A stretch of DNA of 64,000 bases from Glebionis coronaria (lineage: Eukaryota; Streptophyta; Magnoliopsida; Asterales; Asteraceae): assembly GCA_025667525.1 (NCBI GenBank), contig CM046878.1, forward strand, positions 84,774,196-84,838,195, in the 5' to 3' direction. Numbering within the stretch: the first letter of the stretch is position 1; every line of letters starts with the position of its first letter. Positions 12,911 through 23,795 of this stretch are shown one piece after another. The notes under the pieces were generated by a model that made no database searches, had not been told where the DNA came from, and saw nothing but the letters and a program-made list of their open reading frames with translations. A program made the position numbers and the translations under genes.

Positions 12911-15109
12911 TTAACAATGAATCCCCTGAGACATTTGTTTCTCTGATATCTGCTTCTTCAGCAACCAAACTCTAAGAGTGTCCTTAGTTGAACGGTATAC
13001 CACGATTGGACCGCTTCGTTCTTTTGGAACATCAACTTTGGTACCTGCATTCTCAGTAGGAGTTTGTATACTTTTGCATGGGTTAGAGATATCTATTTTT
13101 GAAGCACGTGGGGGTTCACAGTTGGGTTTACTTGTGTCAGAGGTGGCCTGAGGGGATGATTCACTTGTCTTAGTTGGCAAACATTTCCTTTTATAGAAAA
13201 TTTTAAGTTCAGGCTTAAGTGATGTATCATCCTTTGCAATTTCCTCCCTAGTAGTCTTCGTAGAATCAGAGACTATCCTAGTTAAAGGGCACTCGTTTCC
13301 TACAAGAGTGAAAGTTCTACCAGTGGGGCGCCACATTTTACCAACGGGTTTGATTTTAGCTATCCACTGGGACTTAATTCTAGCACGGGAGTTCACCTCA
13401 TCAAGTAATTTCTTGACACAAGAATCATGATTTTCCGTAAAGACACATTTTCTACATGTTTTACAAGTAGCATATTTAATGTCTGAATAATTCCTAGATG
13501 ATTGATCGATGCTCCTAGAAGATGGCATGCTACGGTTAGCAGTGTTCGGTAATCTAGAAGGCATCTGACTAGGTTGGACATTGCTATCTCTTACATGTGT
13601 CTTTTGAATAGTTTCCCTTTGACCAAAATCATGGCCCACATTAGTTGAAATAGTTCTAGACGTGTTCTTTAAACTATTCTTAGAGAAACTAGAGGCAATC
13701 ATGTGATGAGGTCTTGCTAAAACTGATTTAGTCACATTAGGCCTAGTTGGTGGAGTGACTGTTCTAGAAATATGACCCAAATCAACTTGGGAGGCAAACC
13801 GCGGTCTCGAGGATTGTGGTCGCTCGGATCTAAATGCAGTAGGTTGTCTGACAGTCGGTTGTCTGACGAACTGATTTGTAGGCGGTTTCCCCAAGATTGA
13901 TGGTTTTTCAAGCTTAGTGTCCACACTAGGTCCTCTAGTTTTCCTTAACTCGTTTTTCAACGCAGCTAAAGCAAAAACCTTTTCCTGTACTTGGGCCTTT
14001 AAAGTCTCATTCTCTTTGAGCAAGTTATCTTGGGATGCCAACTTAGATTCAAGCAGTTGAATTTGTTTCAAAAGATTATCCTTTTCAGCTTTAGAATCTA
14101 GAACAGTTTGATCCAATTTTCTTTCAAGAACAACGTTCGACTTTTCAAGTTTTTCAAAGTATGTTTCAAATTTGTCCGTTTTCTTAGAAAATTCTAGTTT
14201 GGCATCCTCAAGATCTTTTGATTGTTGAGCTACGATCGTTTCGAGCTCTTTAATCTTGGAATCAGAATCAGTTAACGAAGCAGTTATAATACAATTATCA
14301 TGATGTACTATAGCATTCTGAACAATCTCTCCCCCATTATGACTTACATCGGATGAATCAGAAGTGGTATTGCTATCACTCGTTTCCATCCCATGTTTGT
14401 CATAATTAGGTTCAGAATTCTCAATATGCGGCATATCATCAGCATATACATCATAAACAACATTACATTGTACCATGTTTGCAGGCTCTGCGTCATAAAT
14501 GGGTAAGGTGTCATCAAGAGAAATCTCGTGAACATTCCCTGACGTGCCACTGGCATCATGTTGTCCTCCTGATTCTGTGCTCTTGGCATCGTTAGGCTCC
14601 AAGTTTTCAACCGTATGACCAGTTTTCTCTTGCATCGAAGAGTGTTGCACTCCATTATCAAACCCTTGCTGAAGTCGAGATCTTTCATAAATCGAAGACG
14701 AGACCGAGGTCATGAGTTTCAATATTGTATCACGAAAAACTCGAAGCTCGGTATGTGTATCTCGAAGAAATGATTGGCAAAGCATCGAACTTTCAGACTT
14801 GATGATATTAAATTGTAGGAAAGGCGTGAGTTGTGTCACAAGAGCCTTATAAGCAAGTGCCGATGCAGAGTGATTAAAGTTTTCATTGTTGAGTTGCTCT
14901 GCTAGTTGGGTCAAGATGGTGAACATTGATTCCATGAATATATGACGATCTTGACCAAAGATTGTCACAAATTCGCTCCCTCCTTGAATCCGTGAAAGAG
15001 TAACTAGATGACACTGAAGCATTTGAAATGAATTTATACCACTTTCTCTAGCTTTGTCTTGCATTCGATGCAAGTCTCCCTCTTTAAGTGTCGAATTGAA
15101 CGAATCCAT
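12911..15109 (-). CDS. Gag-like coiled-coil protein of the non-autonomous Copia-type element (732 aa)
   Basis: An unbroken 732-residue frame from ATG at 15,109. Residues 1-160 (starting MDSFNSTLKEGDLHRMQDKA) and the following segments resemble, from memory, a Gag-region protein found in many Asteraceae Copia polyproteins. Roughly residues 275-390 are a heptad-like Lys/Glu/Leu coiled coil (KFETYFEKLEKSNVVLERKL). A Ser/Thr/Pro-rich basic part follows with RPTGRTFTLVGNECPLTRI and a Cys cluster CKTCRKC. The C-terminus, near LRVWLLKK, stops where the autonomous polyprotein would continue into protease and integrase. No nucleic-acid enzyme is present. It probably helps particle assembly or RNA packaging; that is inference. 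The undamaged frame fits the young LTRs. Confidence 0.8.
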   Translation of the reverse strand: MDSFNSTLKEGDLHRMQDKARESGINSFQMLQCHLVTLSRIQGGSEFVTIFGQDRHIFMESMFTILTQLAEQLNNENFNHSASALAYKALVTQLTPFLQFNIIKSESSMLCQSFLRDTHTELRVFRDTILKLMTSVSSSIYERSRLQQGFDNGVQHSSMQEKTGHTVENLEPNDAKSTESGGQHDASGTSGNVHEISLDDTLPIYDAEPANMVQCNVVYDVYADDMPHIENSEPNYDKHGMETSDSNTTSDSSDVSHNGGEIVQNAIVHHDNCIITASLTDSDSKIKELETIVAQQSKDLEDAKLEFSKKTDKFETYFEKLEKSNVVLERKLDQTVLDSKAEKDNLLKQIQLLESKLASQDNLLKENETLKAQVQEKVFALAALKNELRKTRGPSVDTKLEKPSILGKPPTNQFVRQPTVRQPTAFRSERPQSSRPRFASQVDLGHISRTVTPPTRPNVTKSVLARPHHMIASSFSKNSLKNTSRTISTNVGHDFGQRETIQKTHVRDSNVQPSQMPSRLPNTANRSMPSSRSIDQSSRNYSDIKYATCKTCRKCVFTENHDSCVKKLLDEVNSRARIKSQWIAKIKPVGKMWRPTGRTFTLVGNECPLTRIVSDSTKTTREEIAKDDTSLKPELKIFYKRKCLPTKTSESSPQATSDTSKPNCEPPRASKIDISNPCKSIQTPTENAGTKVDVPKERSGPIVVYRSTKDTLRVWLLKKQISEKQMSQGIHC

Positions 15110-17546
15110 TGAAAATCGAGGAAAGATAAAGAAAAATGATGTGGAAGTTGTTGTTGTCGGGTTTTTACAATACGACTCGGCTCAAAAAGTGTTGTCGGCT
15201 CAAACGATTATGAATTAAACCCGATCAAAAATCCGTATTTGCTAAAAATATATCCCGTCACGTTGCCTTGTCCCGATTATAACTTAATAGTACAAAATTT
15301 TCAAAATAAAAATTTGAATAAGAATAAAAATATCAATGGATTATTAAAAAGTGAAAAGTTAATATCCAAAAAAAATGAAAATTTTCTAAAATAAGAATTA
15401 ATTCAATCTTAAAAAAAAAACTTTCTAAAATTAAAAAAATAAAAAGATCTGATTTTGAAATTTTGAGATGAAGCTAGACACGTTTGATAATTATCATTTA
15501 CCAAAACTTTGTAAAACAAAACGTTTATTAAACTAAAATTTTAAAAATGACAAAAAAACAAAATAAATGTAACTAAAATTTAGAAAGTAACGTGGCTAGG
15601 ATAAATGACAAAAGTCAAAAAACTTTGTAAGATCCGCCTCACACGTGGACTATTTCTTCAAATGACACACCAATTCTCCTCGTATTCTCCGTCTTAAATA
15701 AATACTCCCCAAGCCTTGTTTACTCCGCCCACTTAACTCTGTTCCCAAGTCCTAGTTTTATCCGCCCACAAAATAATACTCAAACCTAATCTCTCTTCTC
15801 TCTCTCACAACTTCCTCCGTCCATATCTCTCTCTCTTCTCAAAACTCGCCCCTCTTATCTGAATAACACCCTCCAATCCTTCATCAAAACCTCCGCCCTA
15901 TTTCATTTCTATTTATCTTAAAAAGATCCTGTTTCAACTCTCTCTTACTTCAAAAATATACTTCGCCCCAGAAATTTGGCCTTGATGTATCCGCCCAAAT
16001 TAAATTAAACTGTCTCCTTGTTTGACAAACGAATCTCAATAACTAATCTCATACCATGATGATCAAGAGATTAAGAATCCCCCTGAAGAGATAATGAATC
16101 AGCTTCAAGATCCTAGCTTAAAGGGTCTCGGGTAGGTTATTTTAACTTTTTGATTTGTTGAGTCCCTCTCTCATCATCTGTCGTGTCTTTCTTGTCAAGT
16201 GTCTAGATTGAGTGGGTTTCGAGTGATGTGAGTGTGAGTGTGGGTGTCTCGGTTGTGATGGTTGTGTTTGTTGAGTCTAGTGTTTTCGAGAGTCTTTGTT
16301 TCAAATGAAATCGAGATTGTGAGTGTTAGTTTGGGTTGTGAGTGTTAGGGAGTCTGTGTCGAGAGAGGGAGTCGAGTGATTGAGATATTTTGTGAGGGTG
16401 TGAGGGTCGAGAGGGTGCGAGGGTGAGGGGGTGTTAGAGTGAGTCGAGGTTGTTGGGTGAGTGAGTCAGTCGAGGGTCGAGGTTGTTTGGTGAGGTTAAG
16501 AGAGTTGTGGATTATTGTTTGGTGTCGGTTTGTCGAGAGTGTGAGGGTTTTCGAGGGTTGTTTTGTTGTGATGTCGAGAGGTCAGAGTTGGAGTCGAGAG
16601 GTTGTTTTAAAATAGAGAGTGATTTTGGTTTGGAGTCCTGTTTTGTTCGAGAGGGAGTGGGACGAGGATGAGGGTAAGGGTGGTGTGAGGGTGAGTCTAG
16701 ATTGGGTGTAATGAATCGAGTCTGGGTTGAGGGGTTGAGTCAGGATTAAAAAAACGAGAGAAGTCTGGGTTGATAAAAATGGTTTAAACGAGAAATCGAG
16801 GAGTTTTGAGTGTGTTTGCCGTTGTGTTTGAATGTAGAGTATTGTGAGGGTGGGTCAGTCCAGAGTCAGTCAATTCCAAATAGTCTATTCGGAAAACCGT
16901 CTATGCGGAAAACCTACGCGGAAAACCTATGCGGAAAACCTATGCGGAAAACCCATGCGAAAAGTCCATGCGGAAAGTCTATGCGGAAAACCTATGCGGA
17001 AAGTCCATGCGGAAAGTCTATGCGGAAAGACGGAAATCTGATACGAAAACTGATAGCTTCGGATATGTTTGGACAGATTGATGGGATATGGATTATTGGA
17101 CTGATTTGACCAAAAACTTGAGACTTTGGACTGATTAAAAATGACTCATTAAAAAAATGATTAAAAAATGACAGAATAAAAAATGACTGATTAAAAATTA
17201 TTAAAAAGTGACTGATTAAAAAAAAGGATTAGGCAAAGTTGTACCAGAAAATAAACTGATAAACGAAAAAACAAAAAAAATTAAAAAAAACTGATTAGTT
17301 TAAAAATTTGATAAAAAAAACTGATTAATTTGTAAAAATTCAACACGATCCAAAAATAACTTTATAAAATTGAAAAAAAACTTTATAAAATTGATAAACT
17401 TGATAAATAACTTTATAAAATGGATAGATAAAAAGATGATAAAAAAAAATAGAGAGACAATAAGAAAAGAAAAGATTTTTACCACCAAATCATCAGATAA
17501 AAAAATATGCAAATCCTAAGATTTAACCATGGCTCTTGATACCAAT
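15110..17546 (-). other. 2.4-kb leader of the non-autonomous element
   Basis: Untranslated leader between the primer-binding site and the ATG at 15,109. It includes a pyrimidine-rich block at about 15,780-16,000, a G/T-rich, C-poor block at 16,150-16,800 on the plus strand, an A-rich block at 17,140-17,480, and a 13-bp tandem repeat. Small ORFs here (16,483-16,671; 16,810-17,109) follow the repeats and are not supported as genes. Confidence 0.65.
16886..17029. repeat. 13-bp tandem repeat, about 10 copies
   Basis: Units alternate between TATGCGGAAAACC and CATGCGGAAAGTC and run without interruption from 16,902 to about 17,029. One degenerate unit lies upstream (16,886). It sits in the 5' leader of the non-autonomous element. 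Confidence 0.9.
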
Positions 17547-17870
17547 TAAAGGTCTACAATATCTAAGGATTTGGTAATTGATGGATTGATCTATTGATTA
17601 GATGGTGGAAATGGGGAAGAAGAAGATGAGGTGTAGAGAGAGAAAGGAGAGAAAAGAAAAGTAGAGAGAGAAGGTGTAATTAGATAAAATGAAAAGTTGT
17701 AAAATGAATGAACCACCCCTCCTAACATGCTAGGAGGGGTATATATATAGCCCACCCTACATGTGGGCTATATGGACTATATTTACTACAAACTGGATCA
17801 CGAGCCTAATACAATAATATATCGTTGGAGCTACCGATCCTTCATAAATACGTAAAACGTATTTCCAACA
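17547..17870 (-). repeat. 5' LTR of the non-autonomous element
   Basis: Partner of 9,117-9,440. The inner end has a TG to TA change in the plus-strand reading (the minus-strand end is CCTTTA instead of CCTTCA). The primer-binding site follows directly on the minus strand, 17,533-17,546. Confidence 0.93.
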
Positions 17871-19305
17871 GGATCATTGACCAAGGAAACTGTATATATT
17901 ATGCCCCACAACTATTTACGTCCATGATAATCACAAATCATAGATCACACGCTTTTACCTTTTCAAATATAAAGGGAATAATGATATAAGAAATCATAAT
18001 CCCTGAAAATCAGGTTCCAAATATACGATATTCAACTGCTTCCATAATATCACGTATATTTCCTACGTGATACGTGTTTGACCCTATTAACTAGGATATG
18101 AATTAAAACTCAATCCCTAGAAACCAGGGAGTCACAAACGTCTACACTTAATGCCAATCGAAACTGTACCCCATTCAAAAATAATTGCATGATCGGGACT
18201 AACGTATAAATTGTGATGATAAGTACTTACTTAATAGTCGTGTGGGACCACCAACTTTTCATAGCTTACCCATTCTTGCGCTGGAAACTCACGTCTCATG
18301 GGACCATCAGTCAACTACTGTGCCCATAGAATCTTGTCCAGTGTATATCCATGAGATCAATTTAAATAAAGCAAGTAATCCCTACCCATTAGGAATTATA
18401 GAAATGTGTCTTTCTTTTCTGGTACTTGTCATCATGTATAACCCACTCCATATCACGTCCATATTTGCTTCCAATATATCACATCTTCCATAAACTTAGG
18501 AAAATTAAAACATGTATCTTCCCAAAAGTTACGTAAAACATTTGAATCATGTTTTAAATAGTACCAATTCCAAAAATAAAAATGATACCTACGAATCAAA
18601 GTCTTGTCATGTATTCCTCATGGACCACAAATATATGCCCACAAATCATGTGCACCCTTAAACGTCTTGCTAGGACCACATGGGCAGCAGTTAGTACTGG
18701 GACCACAATACAACCAAAACTATACTCCAATCCCACGTGAACGAGAGTTTACTTTTTGAATAGATTCGAATGTATTGCTAATGTTGGGACCATATACCTT
18801 CTTTCTTGGCTTTTCTTTTTGTTACTATCACATGTCTTTCACGATCACAACACCCAAACATGTGACCCATGTGAAGGTCTTTTCTGACGTTGTACTATAT
18901 ACGCAGCAACAAAACATGTAATGAAATCACCATTCCTGCTGTGATCAAATAAGGGTTTGAAAAACCATAATTATATCGAATCTGATATTATCATAGTAGC
19001 CATAGTCACATCCATTCTTCAAACAACAGCAATCTCGATTCATCTTTCACCTTTGATCATACTAGGGTTCATCATTGATTGAAAATCAACTCACCAAGGC
19101 TAGTATAATCACCATCACGAACACGAACACAACAACAACTATTAACAGCAGTAACATGATAGTAACAGTAGCAACACGAATCTAGGGTTTGTTGAGAAAA
19201 ACCCTAGATCAGCAAGAACATCTTTATTATTCAAAAGCAGAAAATAATATTAACTGAAAACCTTGTAGATCACCAGATCAAGAGCCAACAAGCTATGATA
19301 CCACT
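17871..19305 (-). other. Non-coding 5' internal region of the outer minus-strand element
   Basis: This continues the sequence interrupted at 9,116. It begins with the GGATC target-site copy. No gene is visible. The right end, next to the LTR, has a minus-strand primer-binding site (AGTGGTATCATAGC) at about 19,292-19,305 and a leader with CTAGGGTTT motifs near 19,060-19,205. Confidence 0.5.
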
Positions 19306-19769
19306 TGTTGGGTATACTAGATGTAGATCTTGCAGCCAGTCAGGAACGGTGAACGACTTCTGTAATCACAAGTCAATTCACAGAGAGACTCTATACATAA
19401 TATGAATGCAGAATACAAATATAATAAAGAAGAACAAAATAACTATAAAGACTTTATCCTTTCTAAGGATTTCTAATATTGATAATGACTAGAACTACGT
19501 TTGATCAAGATCTTTCTAACCCTTCTGCACAAGGTTCCTTTTATACTACAAGGAAACCCTAATACAACATTAAACAAAACGTGTAAAACTGATATGCATA
19601 TCCTTTCCTAACATATCTCATGCATATCCTAACAGAATAATAAATAAATAATAAAGTTTGACTTTGACTAGGACCAGGAGCACGATTTGCTCCTACTACT
19701 ACTAGGACCAGGAGGAACTACATACCTCCTAATATACCTATTACAATAACTATTACAATGGTCCTAACA
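19306..19769 (-). repeat. 5' LTR of the outer minus-strand element (464 bp)
   Basis: On the minus strand it runs from TGTTAGGACCATTG to CTAGTATACCCAACA, with a TATAAAAGG promoter box inside, and is followed by the primer-binding site. It does not align by eye with the other LTR of this insertion (7,450-7,812). CAAGA at 19,770-19,774 is the probable target-site copy. Confidence 0.75.
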
Positions 19770-19812
19770 CAAGATCTGAGCCAAATGTGGCTTGGGTCCC
19801 TGTTAAAAACAA

Positions 19813-20439
19813 ATGAGTTTTATTTGTGTGCATGGGCATCTCATTGATGAATTAAAAGATAAAGGAATTGTAGATAGTGGATGCTCAAGACACATGACAG
19901 GGAACAAAGATTTTCTTGCTGAATTTGAAGAATTCAGAGGAGGTCCAGTAGCCTTTGGGGGTAGCAAAGGTAGAATCACTGGCAAAGGGAAAATCAACAC
20001 AGGAAAGTTGGAATTTGAAGATGTTTTCTTTGTAAAAGAATTGAATAAGTTCAATCTCTTTTTTGTATCACAAATGTGTGATAAGAAGAACAAGGTGCTA
20101 TTCACAGACAAAGACTGCTTGGTGTTGTCCAAAGACTTTGAGATGCCCAAGGAATCTCAAATACTTCTTAAAGTACCCAAGAAAGAAAATATGTACACCT
20201 TTAATCTTCATACTATTACTCCAACAGGTGGTATTACATGTTTGCTAGCTAAGGCTTCTTTAGTTGAGTCAAACTTATGGCATAGAAGGTTAGGTCATGT
20301 GAATTTCAAGAATCTTAATAGATTGGTAAAAAGGAATTTGGTTAGAGCTCTACCTAACAAATCTTTTCAAAATGATTTCACATGTGCTGCTTGTCAAAAA
20401 GGTAAACAACATAGAGCCTCTTGTAAGACCAGACTGTAA
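19813..20439 (+). pseudogene. Copia protease and pre-integrase zinc finger
   Basis: The frame reads GIVDSGCSRHMTGN, the Copia aspartic protease active site (DSG), at 19,867-19,910. About 120 residues later LWHRRLGHVNF...CAACQKGKQHR supplies the two His and two Cys of the pre-integrase (HHCC) finger. A TGA just upstream (about 19,811) separates it from the linker frame. The frame ends in TAA after CKTRL where the sequence should run into integrase, so the polyprotein is interrupted. Identification is certain; the copy is inactive. Confidence 0.88.
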
Positions 20440-20444
20440 ACACT

Positions 20445-21142
20445 GTGACAAAACCTTTGCATCTCTTGCATATGGATTTATTTGGTCCAGTTTCTATCAG
20501 AAGCATTAGCCATAAGACCTTTTGTCTAGTCATAACTGATTATTATAGTAGATTCAGTTGGGTTTTCTTTTTAGTCCTTAAAAGTGAAACAAGTGAATTA
20601 CTAAAGGATTTTATCACTTTAGTTGAAAAACAGTTCACTAAACAGGTTTTAATCATTAGGACTGATAATGGAACAGAATTTAAGAATGCTGATTTTAATT
20701 CTGTAGGTCTAAAGGAATTAAGAGACAATTTAGTAATCCTAGAACTCCACAACAGAATGGAGTAGCTGAAAGAAAGAATAGGACATTAATTGAGGCTGCT
20801 AGAACTATGCTAGCTAATTCACATTTGCCAAATACCTTTTGGGCAAAAGCAATCAATACTGCATGTTATGTGTTAAAATAGAGTCCTAGTAACTAAGCCT
20901 CAAAACAAAACACCTTATTAACTCTTGACTAATGTAAAGCCAAACATAAGTCATTTAAAACCTTTTGGGTGTCATGTGTCCATACTAAATACTCTTGATT
21001 ATTTGGGAAAGTTTGATGGAAAGTCTGATCTAGGATATCTTGTAGGATATTCATTGCAAAGTAAAGCATATAGGGTTTACAATTTGGCAACTAAGAAAGT
21101 TGAAGAAAATGCTCATGTATTGCAGGAATAGGTTATGCTTGG
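20445..21142 (+). pseudogene. Copia integrase core, frameshifted
   Basis: Reads LLHMDLFGPVSI (first catalytic Asp), then IIRTDNGTEFKN (second Asp). After a frameshift near 20,740 it reads PQQNGVAERKNRT (catalytic Glu), and then HLPNTFWAKAINTACYVL. At least one more frameshift and several stops occur between 20,870 and 20,925. The DDE triad is recognisable although no single frame carries it. The C-terminal segment 20,925-21,131 has LKPFGCHVSILN and a GYLVGYSLQSKAYRVYN motif typical of Copia polyproteins after the core. Confidence 0.88.
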
Positions 21143-23398
21143 ATGTTTGATTTAGATTATCTAACTAACTCCATGGATTACTACTCTTTGCAAAAGGATT
21201 GTCAAACTAACAATGCAGGTGAGGAGTCAAGTGCAACTAATGCAGGTACTCAAGAAGATGTTTCTTCATCAGATGATGATATTCATATCTATGTGCCAAA
21301 CATGCCTACTGTTACTCCTATGTCTGCAACTCCCAAGATTCAAACCATGTCATCAAATGATGATCAAGCCTCCCAAGAGCTTCAGAGGCTTCAAGATCAA
21401 GAAAAGAATGCTACATCTGCTAATAAGCATTTAGGAGAAGAGTCTTTGGAGTCACAACACTCAGCAGTACATACTATACCTAGCGGTACTTCATCTGCAA
21501 GTACTGCTAAGTCAAAATCTGCTACATCTGCTGACTCACTAGAATAGATTTTGCAAGCATTGGACGATGAAGACTTATATGCCAGTCCAGCTGAAGGAAT
21601 CTTCTCCAAAGCTTCCTATGATGAGCAGGGTGTAGTAACTGATTTCAACAACTTGGAAACAGAAATTCCAGTCAGTTCTATTCCCACTCATAAAGTCAAC
21701 AACAACCATCCTGCTACATAGATTATTGGTAATCCAAAATCTGTTGTACAAACCAGAAGACAACTGCAAACCAATATTGAAACTCATGCACTAGTGAGTT
21801 ATGTCAAACAACAGTAGAGAACAAATCATAAAGATACTCAGCATTGTTTGTTTGCCTGTTTCTTATCTCAAGTAGAGCCCAAAAACATCTCTTAGGCTCT
21901 TGATGAAGAAAGTTAGGTAGATGCCATGCAAGAAGAATTAACAAAATTTGAGCTACAAAAGGTTTGGATTCTTGTGGATCTTCCCTCAGGTAAAAGAGTA
22001 ATTGGTACTAGTTGGGTCTTCAGGAACAAGAAGGATGAAAGAGGGGTTGTTGTGAGAAACAAGGTAAGACTTGTTGCTCAAGGCTATAGACAGGAAGAAG
22101 GGATAGACTATGATGAGGTTTTTGCACCAGTGGCAAGGATAGAAGCCATTAGGTTATTTTTGGCCTTTGCATCATATATGGGATTTATAGTCTATCAAAT
22201 GGATGTGAAAAGTGCCTTTCTATATGGTACTATTTCAAAGGAGGTATATGTCTCACAACCTCCAGGTTTTGTAGATCCTAAATTCCCCAATAGAGTCTAT
22301 AAAGTTATCAAAGCACTTTATGGTCTGCATCAAGCTCCAAGGGCCTGGTATGCAACTTTATCCAACTTTCTGCTAGAACATGGATATAGGAGAGGAACCA
22401 TTGACAAAACTCTGTTCATCAAGAAAAATGCCAAAGACATAGTTCTAGTTCAAGTCTATGTTGATGACATCATTTTTGGTTCTACCAAGAAGACATGGTG
22501 TGAAGAGTTTGAATCATTGATGAAAGGAAGATTTCAAATGAGTTCTATGGGAGAACTAACTTTCTTTTTGGGACTGCAAGTAAAACAAAGGAAAGATGGA
22601 ATATTTATCAGCCAAGATAAATATGTTGCTGAAATCTTAAAGAAATTTTCATGTATGGATACAAGGAGTACAAGCACATCTTTTGAAGCCAAGAAATCTT
22701 TATCAAAAGATGAACATGGAGAAGATGTTGACATTCATCTCTATAGGTCAATGATTGGTTCATTGATGTATCTTAGTGCTTCAAGACAAGATATAATGTT
22801 TGCTGTGTGTGCATGTTCAAGATTCCAAGTTCATCCAAAGGTGTCACATCTATATGTTGTGAAGAAGATTTTTAAATATATTAAAAGTCAACCTAATTTA
22901 GGATTATGGTATCCTAGAGATTCCACCTTTGAATTGGAAGCTTACTTAGATAGTGATTATGCTGGAGCAAATCATGATAGGAAATCCACAACAGGAGGTT
23001 GTCAATTCCTAGGCAGAAGACTCATATCATGGCAGTGTAAGAAGCAAACCATTGTTGCTACTTCTACAACTGAAGCTGAATATGTAGCTGCTGCTCATTG
23101 CTGTGGACAAGTACTTTGGATTCAAAATCAATTGTTGGACTATGGGTTTAAATTCATGAACACCAAGATCTACATTGATAATGAAAGTACTATATGCATT
23201 GTCAAGAATCCAGTATTTCACTCCAAGACTAAGCATATTGAAATAAGACATCACTTTATAAAAGATGCTTATGACAAAAAGCTTATTCAAGTCTTGAAGA
23301 TTCATACAGACAACAATGTAGCTGATTTGTTGACCAAGGCATTTGATGCAAAGAGATTCGAATTCTTGGTGACACACATTGGTATGCTCAACCAATAA
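21143..23398 (+). pseudogene. Copia reverse transcriptase and RNase H with five upstream TAG stops
   Basis: One reading frame spans 21,143-23,398 with TAG stops at 21,545, 21,719, 21,815, 21,893 and 21,914. From 21,926 on it is open for 490 codons. It has the RT start WVFRNKKDERG, RLVAQGYRQEEGIDYDE, the QMDVKSAFLYG segment (first catalytic Asp), ALYGLHQAPRAWY and YVDDIIFGS (catalytic YVDD). RNase H follows with YLDSDYAG, TTEAEYVAA and IYIDNESTI. All active-site residues I can place are present. The Ser/Thr-rich linker before RT (21,143-21,900) carries every stop. RT and RNase H look intact, but translation from gag-pol would not reach them. Confidence 0.93.
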
Positions 23399-23408
23399 CA
23401 TGCTGCAT

Positions 23409-23424
23409 ATTGAGGGGAGGTAAT
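23409..23424 (+). other. Polypurine-tract-like site just after pol
   Basis: TTGAGGGGAGG lies about 15 bp after the pol stop codon. The true polypurine tract at 28,206-28,219 contains the same GGGGAGG core, 4.8 kb downstream. Multiple tracts are a reported trait of Sireviruses; here the first may mark the ancestral 3' end of pol. Confidence 0.5.
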
Positions 23425-23795
23425 TGCTGTACAAATTTTTATAATTTTTATTGTATAGTCTATGTTTTGTGTTTTTGATGTTATTGCAGGTTTATAGAAA
23501 AAGATAAAAGAGGTTACATATCTAGTGGAAAGCATGAACTGGTCAAAATTGTGAGGTACCATGGTCATTCCAAGTACCGTTAGCACAAAACCACGTACCG
23601 CTTATGTTCCATGTACCGCTACATGTCCGTTGTACCGTTAAGGGTCTCTTTTGTAAATTTGGCGGTTTCTTCGCGCTTGGGTTTGTTATTTACTTAAATA
23701 CTAACCCCAATTACACAATTGATTCACCTAATCTTTTATTTTTATCTCTTGATTCTATAACCTTCTCTCTAATATTTCGATCATCAAAAATACTA

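Larger units (their letters stand above)
9117..17870 (-). mobile_element. Complete non-autonomous LTR retrotransposon, 8.75 kb, TSD GGATC
   Basis: Two 324-bp LTRs (9,117-9,440 and 17,547-17,870) lie in the same orientation and are flanked by perfect 5-bp duplications GGATC (9,112-9,116 and 17,871-17,875). Reading on the minus strand, a primer-binding site TTGGTATCAAGAGCC follows the 5' LTR. A polypurine tract CCCTTAGGGGGAGATT precedes the 3' LTR and is repeated at about 9,551-9,568. The LTRs differ at about 6 positions by eye (about 1.9%), so the insertion is recent. The interior encodes one Gag-like protein and no protease, integrase, RT or RNase H. It would need enzymes from a related Copia element. 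Confidence 0.93.
7450..19769 (-). mobile_element. Minus-strand LTR element with unlike LTRs, host of a nested element
   Basis: The outer limits are a TG...CA LTR at 7,450-7,812 on the left and another at 19,306-19,769 on the right. Both read on the minus strand, with a polypurine tract next to the left one and a primer-binding site next to the right one. The insertion splits a Copia reading frame and is flanked by TAAGA/CAAGA. After removing the nested element at 9,117-17,870 the internal region is about 2.7 kb and shows no gag or pol, so the element is non-autonomous. The two LTRs do not align by eye, which is abnormal for one insertion. Confidence 0.6.

Noticed and set aside
16810..17109. 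99-codon ORF with repeated CGK/RKTYAE peptides
   Set aside because: It is the 13-bp repeat read in frame, on the strand opposite to the element's transcript; a second frame gives a similar peptide.
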